Part shown: piece after piece, positions 36,283 through 45,949 of the stretch
Position numbering within the stretch: position 1 is the first letter of the stretch
Layout: every line of letters begins with the position of its first letter
NCBI RefSeq assembly: GCF_011516765.1
Contig: NZ_JAAABN010000013.1
Coordinates: forward strand, 1 to 64,000
Direction of reading: 5' to 3'
DNA: 64,000 nucleotides
Source: Acetobacter sicerae
Lineage (GTDB): Bacteria; Pseudomonadota; Alphaproteobacteria; Acetobacterales; Acetobacteraceae
Notes under the pieces: generated by a model
The model's input: only the letters and a program-made list of their open reading frames with translations
What the model was told of the DNA's origin: nothing
The model's database searches: none
Made by a program: the position numbers and the translations under genes

Positions 36283-39027
36283 TTACCAGCGTGGCTCAGG
36301 TCCTTTGACAATCTCGGACAGATCGTCAGGTCTGACCCACTTGCTGAAGGCCGCCTGCACATCGGCGGCTGTCGCCTTGTAATAGGCATGCGCGGCAATA
36401 TCGGGTGTATCGAGAGGCAGACCCAGTTCGATCAGACGCAGATATTCGCCTGCGATCGCTGCAAGACTGGCGCGGCCCAGCGGAATACCACGCAGAAGCG
36501 AGGATTTGGCGACAGTCAGTTCATCATCGGTCACCGGAGCGACCTGCATGGCGTGAATGTCCCGCAGCGCCGCTTTCCGCGCATCGCCGACCTTGTCCGG
36601 ATCAGCGCCGTAGGACACCGAATAGGCGCCACGATTGCGGCTCCAGTCAAAGCTGCTGCTGACGGAATAGACATAGCCCGTTTTCACACGCAGATCGCGA
36701 TACAGGCGGGATGAGAAACCGCCACCCAGCACTTCATTCCCCAGCGTCAGCAGGAAATGATCCGGATTGGTGGGCGTCAGTCCGAGGCTTTCCGGCAGAA
36801 CAACCGTATCCTGCACGTTGCTCTTGTCCGGGACATGGGAACGCGAAGTCCTGCTGTCCGGCCTTGCCGACAGATCGACAACGGGCTTCGGACCCGTCGC
36901 CTTCCATGACCCGAATGTCTTCTCCACGACGGTCCGCGCCTGTCCCGGCGTCACATCGCCGGTTACGACAATGGTCGTCATATCCGGCCGCCAGACAGCG
37001 CCGTAATAGGCTTTCACGTCATCGAGCGAGAGACCCATCAATGTTTTCGGAGTGGCTTCACGCAGGCTCGGGTCACCCTTTGGCGAGACTGCGCCCATGA
37101 TGGCGCGACTGAAGAGATAGCCGGGTGACTGCAACTGCCCGGCCTGTTCCTGCGCCGCCTGCTGCCTGACGATCTGGAAGGCCTGATCCGGGAAGGCTGG
37201 CTGAAGTTCATTTTCAGCAAGCAGGCTCATGCCCTGTTCGAATCTGTTCGATGGCACACGCAGCGAAAATTCCGCTCCGGCGCTTTCCCACGCAGGCACA
37301 TCGTCGAGCGCCTTGCGGAACGCCAGACGGTCATGTTTCTGCGTGCCGTAGCCGAACAGTTCCTCCGTAACGTCGGAGACCCCTTCCTTGCCCTGAGGTT
37401 CCTGAAGGTCCGAATTATGGCGGATCAGACCAGCAACCTCGATTGTCTGACTGACGTGCGATGGATGCACGATCAGGGTCAGACCATTCGGGAGCGTCTG
37501 CACTACCGGCGCTTTCGCCGGTTCCGGAATATCGAGACGGGCCAGCGCTTTTTCAGCCCAGTCTGGCAGTTTGACCGGTTTGTCAGGAGCCGAGGCGAAC
37601 GATTCAGCCCCGCCAAACCCTTTGCCTTCGATCGGCTTGCCGGAATTTTCCGGCGTCAGGATGGCCGTCACGGCACGATCCGGGTCCAGCAGTTGTGCGG
37701 CCAGCCGGTTGACATCTTCCGGCGTGACGGCGCGATAGGCCGCGATCATGTCGTCAGGTGACTGAAGATTTTTGAAGGCCAGCGCTTCCGACCAGCTTTC
37801 GGCAAGCCCGCTTACGGAATTGGCCGAGAAACCGAGCTGGGCGATTTCCTTGGTCTTCGCCGCTTCAACAAGTTCGGCTGGAACACCGTTTTTCCGGATG
37901 TCCGCCAGAATGGTACGAACATCCGTCAGAACCTTGCTGGAATCGCCACCTTTCGGGAACGCGGCAAGAGCCAGTCCGAAACCGGCAGATTTCTTCGGCG
38001 CAAATTCAAATCCGGCGAAAAGCGCCTTACCCGCAGGCACAAGCTGGTAGAGCGCACCACGCTGACTGGCCAGAACATCGGAAAGAATATCAGCAGCAGC
38101 GAAGTCTTTCGCATTCTGACCCGGCATCGGGAAAGCGATTGTCGCAAAACCTACTGGATAATCCGTGGGGAAGGTCAGTGTCTGCGCGGGCGCCGGTGCG
38201 GGCTTTACTGGCGTGCGCTCGGGCAATGTCTTGCTGGGGATGGTACCGAAAATATCCCGGATCCTGGCGATCGTCGCTTCCGGATCAACATCACCCGCAA
38301 TCACGAGGATGGCGTTGTTCGGCGCATACCACTGTTCGTAAAACTTCCTGAGCAGCGCTGCATCCGTCTTGTTGAAGGACGGACGCGTTCCCAGCGCGTC
38401 ATGTTCGTATGGCGTTCCCTTGAACAGGATCGACTGCAACTGCGAGATATACCGATAAGCCGGGCTGGAGAGATCGCGGGATACTTCCTGCTCGATCGCG
38501 CCACGCTCCTTGTCCCAGTCAGCCTCGGACAGGGTCAGACCCTTCATGCGCAGGGCTTCAATCCGCAGCAGTACGTCCAGATCCTCGGCGGGCGCCGTGT
38601 AGTAATATTGTGTGACGTCTTCCGTCGTGTCGGCGTTATAACTACCGCCAATACGCGCACCGAGAGCAGCGAGCTGATCCTTGTCCAGCCCATTGCTGCC
38701 ACGGAACATCATGTGTTCCAGCGCATGCGCTGTACCCGGGAAACCGGCTGGCGCTTCGGACGAACCCACCAGATAATTCAGCTCAGTCGTCACGACCGGC
38801 GCGAGCCTGTCCTGCACGACGACGACACGCAGTCCGTTCGGCAGAGTGGCTCTGGTGACTGACGGCGCCTGCCTGATGGGGGCTTCCGGCGCACGGGCGA
38901 GCGCCTGAGGGAACAGCGCAACCCCGCTCACCATACCGGCTTCCGTCATACAGCCGCCGAGTGTGGTTCCGGCGAGCAGCGCAGCGCAGAAGAATGGACG
39001 AAATGAGCCGAAGGTCTTGAAAAACAT
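36283..39027 (-). CDS. M16-family zinc peptidase, predicted lipoprotein
   Basis: This is a PqqL/insulinase-type metalloprotease of 914 aa with two M16 halves. The zinc motif HxxEH is HALEH (His101, Glu104, His105), with the downstream Glu in NADTTEDVTQYYYTAP. The C-terminal half (from about residue 500) lacks a second motif, as usual. The start at 39027 gives a compact signal peptide with a lipobox LGGC (Cys26), so the enzyme is predicted to be anchored in the cell envelope. A start eight codons upstream is possible. It may degrade peptides in the periplasm. A palindrome lies about 95 bases upstream. Confidence 0.9.
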   Translation of the reverse strand: MFFKTFGSFRPFFCAALLAGTTLGGCMTEAGMVSGVALFPQALARAPEAPIRQAPSVTRATLPNGLRVVVVQDRLAPVVTTELNYLVGSSEAPAGFPGTAHALEHMMFRGSNGLDKDQLAALGARIGGSYNADTTEDVTQYYYTAPAEDLDVLLRIEALRMKGLTLSEADWDKERGAIEQEVSRDLSSPAYRYISQLQSILFKGTPYEHDALGTRPSFNKTDAALLRKFYEQWYAPNNAILVIAGDVDPEATIARIRDIFGTIPSKTLPERTPVKPAPAPAQTLTFPTDYPVGFATIAFPMPGQNAKDFAAADILSDVLASQRGALYQLVPAGKALFAGFEFAPKKSAGFGLALAAFPKGGDSSKVLTDVRTILADIRKNGVPAELVEAAKTKEIAQLGFSANSVSGLAESWSEALAFKNLQSPDDMIAAYRAVTPEDVNRLAAQLLDPDRAVTAILTPENSGKPIEGKGFGGAESFASAPDKPVKLPDWAEKALARLDIPEPAKAPVVQTLPNGLTLIVHPSHVSQTIEVAGLIRHNSDLQEPQGKEGVSDVTEELFGYGTQKHDRLAFRKALDDVPAWESAGAEFSLRVPSNRFEQGMSLLAENELQPAFPDQAFQIVRQQAAQEQAGQLQSPGYLFSRAIMGAVSPKGDPSLREATPKTLMGLSLDDVKAYYGAVWRPDMTTIVVTGDVTPGQARTVVEKTFGSWKATGPKPVVDLSARPDSRTSRSHVPDKSNVQDTVVLPESLGLTPTNPDHFLLTLGNEVLGGGFSSRLYRDLRVKTGYVYSVSSSFDWSRNRGAYSVSYGADPDKVGDARKAALRDIHAMQVAPVTDDELTVAKSSLLRGIPLGRASLAAIAGEYLRLIELGLPLDTPDIAAHAYYKATAADVQAAFSKWVRPDDLSEIVKGPEPRW

Positions 39028-39117
39028 CGTGCAGTTGCAATCCCATAGCATCTAACTGCGCGGGATCATGCAGGCTGCGGACTGATCTGTCACCTCTTGG
39101 AGTCTTCTAAAATCCGG

Positions 39118-39137
39118 TCATGAAATATTCTTCATGA
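39118..39137. repeat. Palindrome between SDR and M16 genes
   Basis: TCATGAA-ATATTC-TTCATGA, a 7-base perfect inverted repeat with a 6-base centre, AT-rich and operator-like. It lies about 20 bases after the SDR stop and 91 bases before the M16 start. No regulator gene adjoins it. Confidence 0.4.
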
Positions 39138-39157
39138 AGAGAAAAAAGCAGCCCCCG

Positions 39158-39997
39158 TCAGCAGCCGGACCTTCTTTTGAAGCGTTCATGCTTTTTCACG
39201 CCCCTTTTTCCGATCCAGGTAAAGAGAGGCAGCACGAAACGTAAAAGTTCCGGCCAGCACATGCAGATCCGTCCGAATATTCCGTCAATCGCGGGCCGGA
39301 AATATTCCCCTCCATGAGAGCGGCTGATTGCTCTGATGACCGTCGCCGCTACGCTTTCGGGCGTTGCAGGCGGATTGACGAAGTTCAGGACCGAGCCGCC
39401 GCTTTGCATCTCCTGCTCAAGCATCGGCGTGTCCACAGCACCGGGAAAGACCGACGACACAGAAATTTTCCGTGGCTTGACCTCGATCGTCAGCGCCAGC
39501 GCAAAACTGCGCAGGGCCGCTTTCGCCGCAGCATAAACAGAACTCTCGGGGAGCGGATAAACTGCCGCCAACGAGTTGACGAACGCGATATGCCCTCCCC
39601 GTTTCATGACTGGCAGCAGAAGAGAAGTCAGAAAAACAGGCGCCGTGAGATTGACGGCGAGCTGTCTCTGAAGGGCATCCGCCTTCAGACCTTCAATGGC
39701 TCCCGGCTCAATGATTCCAGCACAGTGAACCAGAGCCGCAATGGGCACGTTTGCCTTCACGATTTCCGAACCGGCGCGCTCAATGTCGGCCGTATCAGCC
39801 AGATCGCAGACAATGTGGGACAGATGTGGATCAGACAGCGGCGGCGCACGACGACTGAGCGCCACGACTTCATAACCAAGCCCGAGCAGGTCACGAACGA
39901 CAAGATGCCCGATTCCCCCTGATCCTCCGGTCACAACCGCACGGGGCAGTTGCGCCCCGGAGCGCGGTGTTTCGCAGAAATCAGTCGCCTTGGTCAT
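39158..39997 (-). CDS. SDR-family oxidoreductase with hydrophobic C-terminal extension
   Basis: This is a short-chain dehydrogenase of 279 aa. It has TGGSGGIG near residue 25, HCAG in ALVHCAGIIEPG, the catalytic serine in VNSLAAVYP, and YxxxK as YAAAK near residue 155. The C-terminus departs from classical enzymes, with a hydrophobic stretch (ICMCWPELLRFVLPLFTW) followed by a very basic tail, which could lie against the membrane. The ATG at 39997 has AGGGACGG three bases upstream and is preferred over a start 15 codons earlier. The stop of the mscS-like gene is about 45 bases upstream. Substrate unknown. Confidence 0.87.
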   Translation of the reverse strand: MTKATDFCETPRSGAQLPRAVVTGGSGGIGHLVVRDLLGLGYEVVALSRRAPPLSDPHLSHIVCDLADTADIERAGSEIVKANVPIAALVHCAGIIEPGAIEGLKADALQRQLAVNLTAPVFLTSLLLPVMKRGGHIAFVNSLAAVYPLPESSVYAAAKAALRSFALALTIEVKPRKISVSSVFPGAVDTPMLEQEMQSGGSVLNFVNPPATPESVAATVIRAISRSHGGEYFRPAIDGIFGRICMCWPELLRFVLPLFTWIGKRGVKKHERFKRRSGC

Positions 39998-40043
39998 AAT
40001 CCGTCCCTGAAAAACCGGGCTGTATGTCCGGTCGGAGCACACC

Positions 40044-42464
40044 TTAGCCGCTGCTTTCCTGACTGGCGACTATTCCATTTTTCTCAAGCGCATCCCACAC
40101 CGCAAGACGGGCCTTGTTTGCAATACCATCGACACTCCGGGGGGAGGAAGTCGTGCCGGAAATCTTCACGACCACCTTGTCAAACTGGATGTCCGCAATC
40201 GTGACGGAAGGAGCCGGACTCGTCAGCAGCCCATCCACCTTTTCCAGCACTGCGGCCATCATGGGAATGATCTTCGAAAGATCCGTGCCTACAGGAAGAC
40301 CGACGGTGAACGACATGGCTCCGGTGGGACGACCGAACGTGGCGTTTCTGACCGCGGAGGTGATGAACTGCGAGTTCGGCACGATCAGGGTCGAGCCGTC
40401 AGACAGTCCGATGTCCGTCGAACGCACGCTGATCCGACGAATATCGCCGGTCTTGCCTCCGATCTCCACCAGATCACCAATGGTCACAGGACGCTCGGCC
40501 AGAAGAATGATGCCGGACACGAAATTCTGCACAATCGACTGAAGACCAAAACCGATACCGACCGACAGGGCGCTGACGACCCATGTCATGCTGCTGACCG
40601 TCACGCCGATGGACGACATGACAATCAGAATGATCCCGATCCATGAAGCATAGGTGAAAATTGTCAGGATCGACGTCTGTCCGCCTTTATCCAGCGCAGT
40701 GGTGGGAAAAAGGCGTTTCGTCAGCCAGCGTCTTACAATTTTGATGAAATAGTGTCCGGCAATCGGAATCACGAGGCATTTCAGCAAAACATCGAACGAG
40801 AGCGTGACACCACCGATGCTCTGCCCAAGCACGACCTTGCCGATATTCCCGAAAATCACGTTGAAATCGAAATCGCCGCCGGACTGCGCCACGGCAACGG
40901 CGACGAAAAGCAGAAAGACGCTGAACAGGCCGGACATGACGGTCATCATCTGATCAATGATCCGATCCGGCAGGCCCATTGAAACGAAATAGCGACCGAT
41001 CCGGCCGGTGCTCAGCAGTTCTGTCTTGGAGAAATCGTTGACCAGCAAATAGACCAGCGCGAGGCCAAAAAGCGTGATGACCATGGAGCAGACCCATGAC
41101 AGGATCGTATAGCCCAACGGAATATAGCCGATCAGCATGGCGATGATGCTGAAAACAGAGACAAGGGCCAGCAGCACCCGCGTCACCCGCCCCAGCATGC
41201 CCTGACGCACAACACCACCTTCCGCGATCGGAGCGGGATGGCGTTCGATCTGGAGCGGGATCGACAGCAGCAGCGGGGCGGCGAGGAGGATGAAGCCGGC
41301 GTCCAGCAACTGCACCGTCGTCTGGCCCAGCCCAGCTTCCATATCAAAATACCGTAGCGCGCCCCGGAAGAAGATCAGCAGCGCGAACCACACCACATGC
41401 CAGCGGAGCGCTTTCGCCGCATTGTCGCTGATCGGGAGCACCCGCCAGTCCGGGTTGGTGGGAGAAAGCGTGGCGAACCCAGCCCCCAGAATGAAGCCAA
41501 CCAGCGGAATCTGCGTGCTGATCATGCTCGCCATACTGGAGAGGGCGCTTCCATCCGGCATGTCCCCGTCTGTCGCGCCCAGCCACAGAACAGCAGCGGA
41601 CAGCGTGGCGCAAATGAGGCAGAGCGGCGCGAAAATGGCGGCAGCCGTGACGCGACGCAACCTTCCGTCAGGCAACATTCTGGCGGCGGCCCGTCTGACC
41701 TGACGCAAAAGAAAAAACGGCGCCGTGATCAGACTGCCAATGGCGACTAAAGCCCCAAGCAGAGCGGCGATCCTCCAACCGCGCAAATCCTGAAAAACCG
41801 TTCTGAGGGTTTCCGAGTAGAGAGTCATGACGCTCTGTTCGGTCGCCGGAAATTCGTTCGACACATGTCCCCAGAATGTCGGTGTGACAGGAGATGCGAA
41901 GCTCTGGAACAGCAGGGCCTGCTGCACCGCATCCGTCCGCTGGCTGAGGATTTCCGCAAGGGCATGCGCCTCCAGCGCATAAAGGCGCGCGCGCATAAGG
42001 CGGCTATGCAGATCATTCTGAGCCTGCAGGATCAGCTGACGTTGCCGGGTGATTGAAGCCGGTTCCGCCGGTGCGTCTTTCGCGGGAGCCGTCCCGAGAA
42101 CATCCAGAAGATTTTTGTAGGTTTTCTCGTATGGTTCGAGTTTGGTCACCATGCCCTGCGCAGCAACCTCGTCCGCCGCCGCCTGCTGCGCCAGTTCGTT
42201 CACGGTGATCCTGTGAACACCGGTCGCTTTCTTCACATCGATTCGGGCCTGATAAACATTCCGAATGGATGTTTCCAGACCGTTCAGGGCGTTGTCAGAG
42301 ACAACGGTCGCAGGCACGGCAATGAGGGAGTCCTGATCCGGAGCGTTATCCGCAAATGCCGGAGACATCATGAACAGCGCCATCAGCCACAGGATGAGAC
42401 TCAGAAACAGACCATTTTTCAACCGAAAGAGTTCACCATCCCGCTGCGTACGTATCCCAAACAT
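40044..42464 (-). CDS. MscS-family mechanosensitive channel with large periplasmic domain
   Basis: This is a large mechanosensitive channel protein, 806 aa, of the DUF3772/KefA-like type. A signal or first helix at about residues 18-40 is followed by a helical, probably periplasmic region (to about 200). About ten membrane segments come next. The MscS core has the pore helix region SALSVGIGFGLQSIVQNFVSGIILLAERPVTIGD near residue 665, then the beta domain GDIRRISVRSTDIG and a C-terminal cytoplasmic vestibule. AGGG lies seven bases before the ATG at 42464. It should relieve osmotic pressure at the inner membrane. Confidence 0.9.
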   Translation of the reverse strand: MFGIRTQRDGELFRLKNGLFLSLILWLMALFMMSPAFADNAPDQDSLIAVPATVVSDNALNGLETSIRNVYQARIDVKKATGVHRITVNELAQQAAADEVAAQGMVTKLEPYEKTYKNLLDVLGTAPAKDAPAEPASITRQRQLILQAQNDLHSRLMRARLYALEAHALAEILSQRTDAVQQALLFQSFASPVTPTFWGHVSNEFPATEQSVMTLYSETLRTVFQDLRGWRIAALLGALVAIGSLITAPFFLLRQVRRAAARMLPDGRLRRVTAAAIFAPLCLICATLSAAVLWLGATDGDMPDGSALSSMASMISTQIPLVGFILGAGFATLSPTNPDWRVLPISDNAAKALRWHVVWFALLIFFRGALRYFDMEAGLGQTTVQLLDAGFILLAAPLLLSIPLQIERHPAPIAEGGVVRQGMLGRVTRVLLALVSVFSIIAMLIGYIPLGYTILSWVCSMVITLFGLALVYLLVNDFSKTELLSTGRIGRYFVSMGLPDRIIDQMMTVMSGLFSVFLLFVAVAVAQSGGDFDFNVIFGNIGKVVLGQSIGGVTLSFDVLLKCLVIPIAGHYFIKIVRRWLTKRLFPTTALDKGGQTSILTIFTYASWIGIILIVMSSIGVTVSSMTWVVSALSVGIGFGLQSIVQNFVSGIILLAERPVTIGDLVEIGGKTGDIRRISVRSTDIGLSDGSTLIVPNSQFITSAVRNATFGRPTGAMSFTVGLPVGTDLSKIIPMMAAVLEKVDGLLTSPAPSVTIADIQFDKVVVKISGTTSSPRSVDGIANKARLAVWDALEKNGIVASQESSG

Positions 42465-42696
42465 CAATAACCCTGCCTGCCCGTTCCCACTCGCACCGAT
42501 GTCGCAGACCATGGGTCACACACATCAGATGATCTCATTGATAACTCACAGAAAGCATTTTCGTTCGCTTCGAGCCATCGGTCATTCCCACAGGTTCGTC
42601 TTTTCGCCATGATGAGACAGTCTCACGATGACCGTTGCGACGTGCGCACAAGCGCCTTTGGGCGCTGATTTTCCTTCTGTCTGGCTGGGAGGCCCG

Positions 42697-44640
42697 ATGC
42701 CGCATTCCGATACGTCGCGCGAACTGACTGTGCGTGGCCTTGTTCTGGGCGCTCTGATCACCGTCGTCTTCACTGCCTCCAACACCTATCTGGGCCTGAA
42801 AATCGGGCTGACCTTCGCCTCCTCAATCCCGGCCGCCGTGATTTCCATGGCCGTCCTGAGGTTGCTGGGAGGCGGGAGCATCCTTGAGAACAACATGGTC
42901 CAGAGTCAGGCCTCCGCCGCCGGGACCATCTCGACCGTCTTCGCCGTGTTCCCTGCCCTGATCCTGATCGGGCACTGGAACCATTTTCCTTTTCTGGAAA
43001 CGGCGGGTCTGACGGCTGTCGGCGGAATGGCCGGCGTTCTGTTCACCATTCCGCTGCGTCGGGCTCTCGTGAACGACAGTCCTCTCCCCTACCCTGAGGG
43101 TGTCGCTGCCGCTGAAATCCTGCGCGCCGGCCATGAAAGCGCTTCCGGTGAGACGTCACATCGCGGTCTGACCGCCCTGATCAGTGGCGCTGCCGTATCC
43201 GGCGCAGTTTCCTTTGCATCGGGAGGACTGCGTCTCCTCGCCGACAGCGCGACCACCACCTTCGCTCTGGGATCTGGTGTTTTCCGCCTGTCCACCGGCT
43301 TTTCCCTCGCACTTCTGGGCGCGGGTTATCTTGTCGGCGCGGCGGGAGGGCTGGCGATGCTGTTCGGCTACGTGCTGTCGTGGATCGTGGCCGTTCCCTG
43401 GCTGACCTCCATCACGCCCAACACGGACCATCTTGACGCCGCATCCTTCGCAACATCGGTCTGGGTGCACAAGGTCAGATTCATCGGTGCCGGAGCCATC
43501 GCCACAGCCTCCCTCTGGACGCTTGGAGAACTCGCTCTTCCGGTATTCCGAGGCATCACAGGCGCTCTCGGGAACGCTGCGATCAGCGAAGATGGCGGGA
43601 AAGATCTGTCTCCCCGCACAATCATGGTGACAGGCACGCTGCTATCAGTCGCCCTGTTTCTGCTGCTCAGCCTCTTTCTCTATCCCTTCACCTCGCATTT
43701 TGTCGTGCCTGCGTTGTTCGGCACGGCCTTTCTCGGCGTGTTCGGTTTTCTGACGGCCGCGACCTGCGGCTATATGGCGGGACTGGTCGGATCATCGTCC
43801 TCTCCCATCTCCGGCATTGTGCTGCTGGCGACCGTGCTGGTCTGCTCGCTCCTCATGCTGATGGAACATCTCGCACTGCTTCCGTCGGTCTTTGCCGCCG
43901 ACAATCACCATCTGGCCATCGCCTTTGCGATGGTCATCCTGTCAGCAATTGTGGCGGCGGCTTCCATCTCCAATGACAATTTGCAGGATCTGAAAACGGG
44001 GCAACTGGTCGGCGCATCCCCGTGGCGACAGGAAGGCGTCCTCCTGCTGGGATGCGCCGTTGGCGCGCTTGTCGTGCCTCCCGTGCTGAACCTGCTTTAT
44101 CAGGCCTATGGCTTTACCGGAGCCATGCCACGGGCGGAAATGGATCCGACGCATGTTCTCGCGGCTCCTCAGCCCGCCATCGTCACCATGATCGCTTCTG
44201 GAATTTTCAGGCAGAATCTCGACTGGAGCATGCTCTCGATCGGAGCCGCCATCGGCATGGCGCTGGTGGCGCTGGACCGGATACTGCGTTTCCGCAGGCT
44301 GGCCCTGCCGCCGCTGGCCGTCGGGATCGGCATCTATCTGCCTCCCTCCGTCTCGACAACGCTCGCTGTCGGGGCCTGTCTCGGGTGGGTTGTGAAAAAG
44401 GCCGCTTCCCGTCGGACAGAACAGTCAGACGAAGGCACCATGATCGCCTCCGGACTGATTGTGGGAGAAAGCCTGACGGGCGTTGCTCTTGCCGCCGTGT
44501 CCGGTCTGAGCGGGAATGATGGAGTCCTGGCGATCGGCGGAGGCCTGTCTGCTCCCTGGAATGGGATTGCCGGTCTGCTGGTTTTTAGCGTTGTCTGTCT
44601 GTGGTTTGCCCGCCGCATTCTGAAATCTGCGACTTTGTGA
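42697..44640 (+). CDS. OPT-family oligopeptide (or metal-chelate) transporter
   Basis: This is a 647-aa inner-membrane carrier of the OPT superfamily with about 15 hydrophobic segments. Family marks are SNTYLGLKIGLTFASSIPAAVIS near residue 30, NNMVQSQASAAGTIS near 68, PLPYPEGVAAAEILRAGH near 130 and SNDNLQDLKTGQLVGA near 427. GGGAGG lies four bases before the ATG at 42697, so this start is preferred over 42628. Bacterial OPT proteins take up peptides or siderophore-metal chelates; which applies here is not visible. It converges with the TadE-like pair across 22 bases. Confidence 0.9.
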   Translation: MPHSDTSRELTVRGLVLGALITVVFTASNTYLGLKIGLTFASSIPAAVISMAVLRLLGGGSILENNMVQSQASAAGTISTVFAVFPALILIGHWNHFPFLETAGLTAVGGMAGVLFTIPLRRALVNDSPLPYPEGVAAAEILRAGHESASGETSHRGLTALISGAAVSGAVSFASGGLRLLADSATTTFALGSGVFRLSTGFSLALLGAGYLVGAAGGLAMLFGYVLSWIVAVPWLTSITPNTDHLDAASFATSVWVHKVRFIGAGAIATASLWTLGELALPVFRGITGALGNAAISEDGGKDLSPRTIMVTGTLLSVALFLLLSLFLYPFTSHFVVPALFGTAFLGVFGFLTAATCGYMAGLVGSSSSPISGIVLLATVLVCSLLMLMEHLALLPSVFAADNHHLAIAFAMVILSAIVAAASISNDNLQDLKTGQLVGASPWRQEGVLLLGCAVGALVVPPVLNLLYQAYGFTGAMPRAEMDPTHVLAAPQPAIVTMIASGIFRQNLDWSMLSIGAAIGMALVALDRILRFRRLALPPLAVGIGIYLPPSVSTTLAVGACLGWVVKKAASRRTEQSDEGTMIASGLIVGESLTGVALAAVSGLSGNDGVLAIGGGLSAPWNGIAGLLVFSVVCLWFARRILKSATL

Positions 44641-44662
44641 GAACGCCTTTCTCCTGAAACCA

Positions 44663-45214
44663 TCAATCTGACGACGACGATTCCAAGGGAATTGACGTGG
44701 AGCGCCGGGGCACCATGAAAAGACTTTGGTAGAAAGTAATGCCCGGCACGATGTTGTTTGCGACACGGGGGGTATAATTGTACGAGACCTCCCCCAGAAT
44801 CAGATATGTACCGCTGGAAGTTGCCGTGGTGGAACCACTCGGAATCGAAACACTCGAGCCTACGGCACGCGGATCTGTGTTGAGGGCCTGACTCCAGACC
44901 ACCGTCCCGCTGCCTCCGCCTGACGCCACCATGATTTCCGAGACCGTCATTTTGGCGGAGGCAGAGGGATATGGCTCCAGCACCAGCGTGGATGCCTGCA
45001 GCACCAGAGCCAGATCCGTCTCCGCCACAGTGGTATACTGCGTCGTCACGTCGGCAAGGGAGTGAGATGCGGCCGTCACTTTACGCGACACCACGACCGC
45101 TTCCTCCAGAGCGGTGCCACCAATCAGCATGATCAGCAGAATGGGCGCCATGAGAGCGAACTCAACGGCTGCGACGCCCTCCCGCGCCCGAAGGAATAGA
45201 GCCCGGAACCTCAC
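44663..45214 (-). CDS. TadE/TadG-like protein (second of pair)
   Basis: This 183-aa protein has the TadE signature at the N-terminus: basic start, then EGVAAVEFALMAPILLIMLIGG (residues 12-33), a pilin-like segment processed by a TadV-type peptidase in known systems. The rest is Ser/Thr-rich and probably extracytoplasmic. The start is a GTG that overlaps the stop of the upstream TadE-like gene as GTGA, with GGAGCC ahead of it. No other tad gene (ATPase, platform, secretin) lies in the window, so its assembly machine must be elsewhere or absent. Confidence 0.82.
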   Translation of the reverse strand: MRFRALFLRAREGVAAVEFALMAPILLIMLIGGTALEEAVVVSRKVTAASHSLADVTTQYTTVAETDLALVLQASTLVLEPYPSASAKMTVSEIMVASGGGSGTVVWSQALNTDPRAVGSSVSIPSGSTTATSSGTYLILGEVSYNYTPRVANNIVPGITFYQSLFMVPRRSTSIPLESSSSD

Positions 45215-45795
45215 GAAGAAGGCTCCACCTTGATCACGGACGTCGAAATGATCAGCCGCGATCCGTTGTTGAGCGTTGCCGCAGCAAATCCATCGAAATT
45301 TTTCAGGACAGGCAGCATGTACATCAGTTCAAACACGACAACGCTGCCGGCGGTGCCCGGATCATAACTCATGGAGTTCGTCACCGCCCCGGAGGAATCA
45401 AACGACAGCTGCGGCGCTGTCGTGCTGGCGTCTGCAAAACTGCTGACGGAACGCACGTTCACCAGAAGATTGGAACAGCTCATGTATGCTGGCAGAATCG
45501 CACAGGCCTGATTTTTGAATTCGCCCGCATTCCCCGATGCTGGAGCCTGTCCCGTCAGAAGCTCTCGTGACATCTCATCGGAAACGGCGTCGAGTGCGCT
45601 TTGCGTAAAATAGACGACGCTCATGACCAGCGCGGACAGCATCAGTGCGAAAAGAGGCACGCAGATGAGAGCAAACTCAACTGCCACAACCCCTTTCTGA
45701 TCGGATATCCCTCTTTTCATCTGACCAGACAGCAGCAGGTGGCGAGCCTCTCTGTGATCTGATTTGCGAGAGGGAGATTCTGTCTGGCTGTTCAT
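45211..45795 (-). CDS. TadE/TadG-like protein (first of pair)
   Basis: This 194-aa protein has the TadE motif GVVAVEFALICVPLFALMLSALV at about residues 35-57 after a polar N-terminal region. The extracytoplasmic part contains two cysteines (NQACAILP, SCSNLL) and ends in a hydrophobic stretch. The start is uncertain. ATG at 45795 is used; ATG at 45720 (MKRGISDQKG) would give a more typical short leader but has no ribosome site. It is divergent from copA across about 154 bases and is translationally coupled to the second TadE-like gene. Confidence 0.78.
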   Translation of the reverse strand: MNSQTESPSRKSDHREARHLLLSGQMKRGISDQKGVVAVEFALICVPLFALMLSALVMSVVYFTQSALDAVSDEMSRELLTGQAPASGNAGEFKNQACAILPAYMSCSNLLVNVRSVSSFADASTTAPQLSFDSSGAVTNSMSYDPGTAGSVVVFELMYMLPVLKNFDGFAAATLNNGSRLIISTSVIKVEPSS

Positions 45796-45916
45796 GCAGC
45801 ATTCCAGACAATGACCCTGTGAAAGCGCACGGGATAAGACTACCGTTTTATTGAAAGCAGAGCGTTTATAAGCCCCATATCCCTTAACAATGGGTTTACG
45901 ACCGCCAGACAGTCTG

Positions 45917-45932
45917 CATTCCGAAAGGAATG
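45917..45932. promoter_or_regulatory. Inverted repeat upstream of copA
   Basis: CATTCC-GAAA-GGAATG, flanked on both sides by the direct repeat AGTCTG, lies 17 bases before the copA ATG. It resembles MerR/CueR-type dyads in having a CC...GG core, but sits closer to the start codon than expected and may instead be an mRNA hairpin that controls translation. Confidence 0.4.
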
Positions 45933-45949
45933 AGTCTGAGGACACACAT

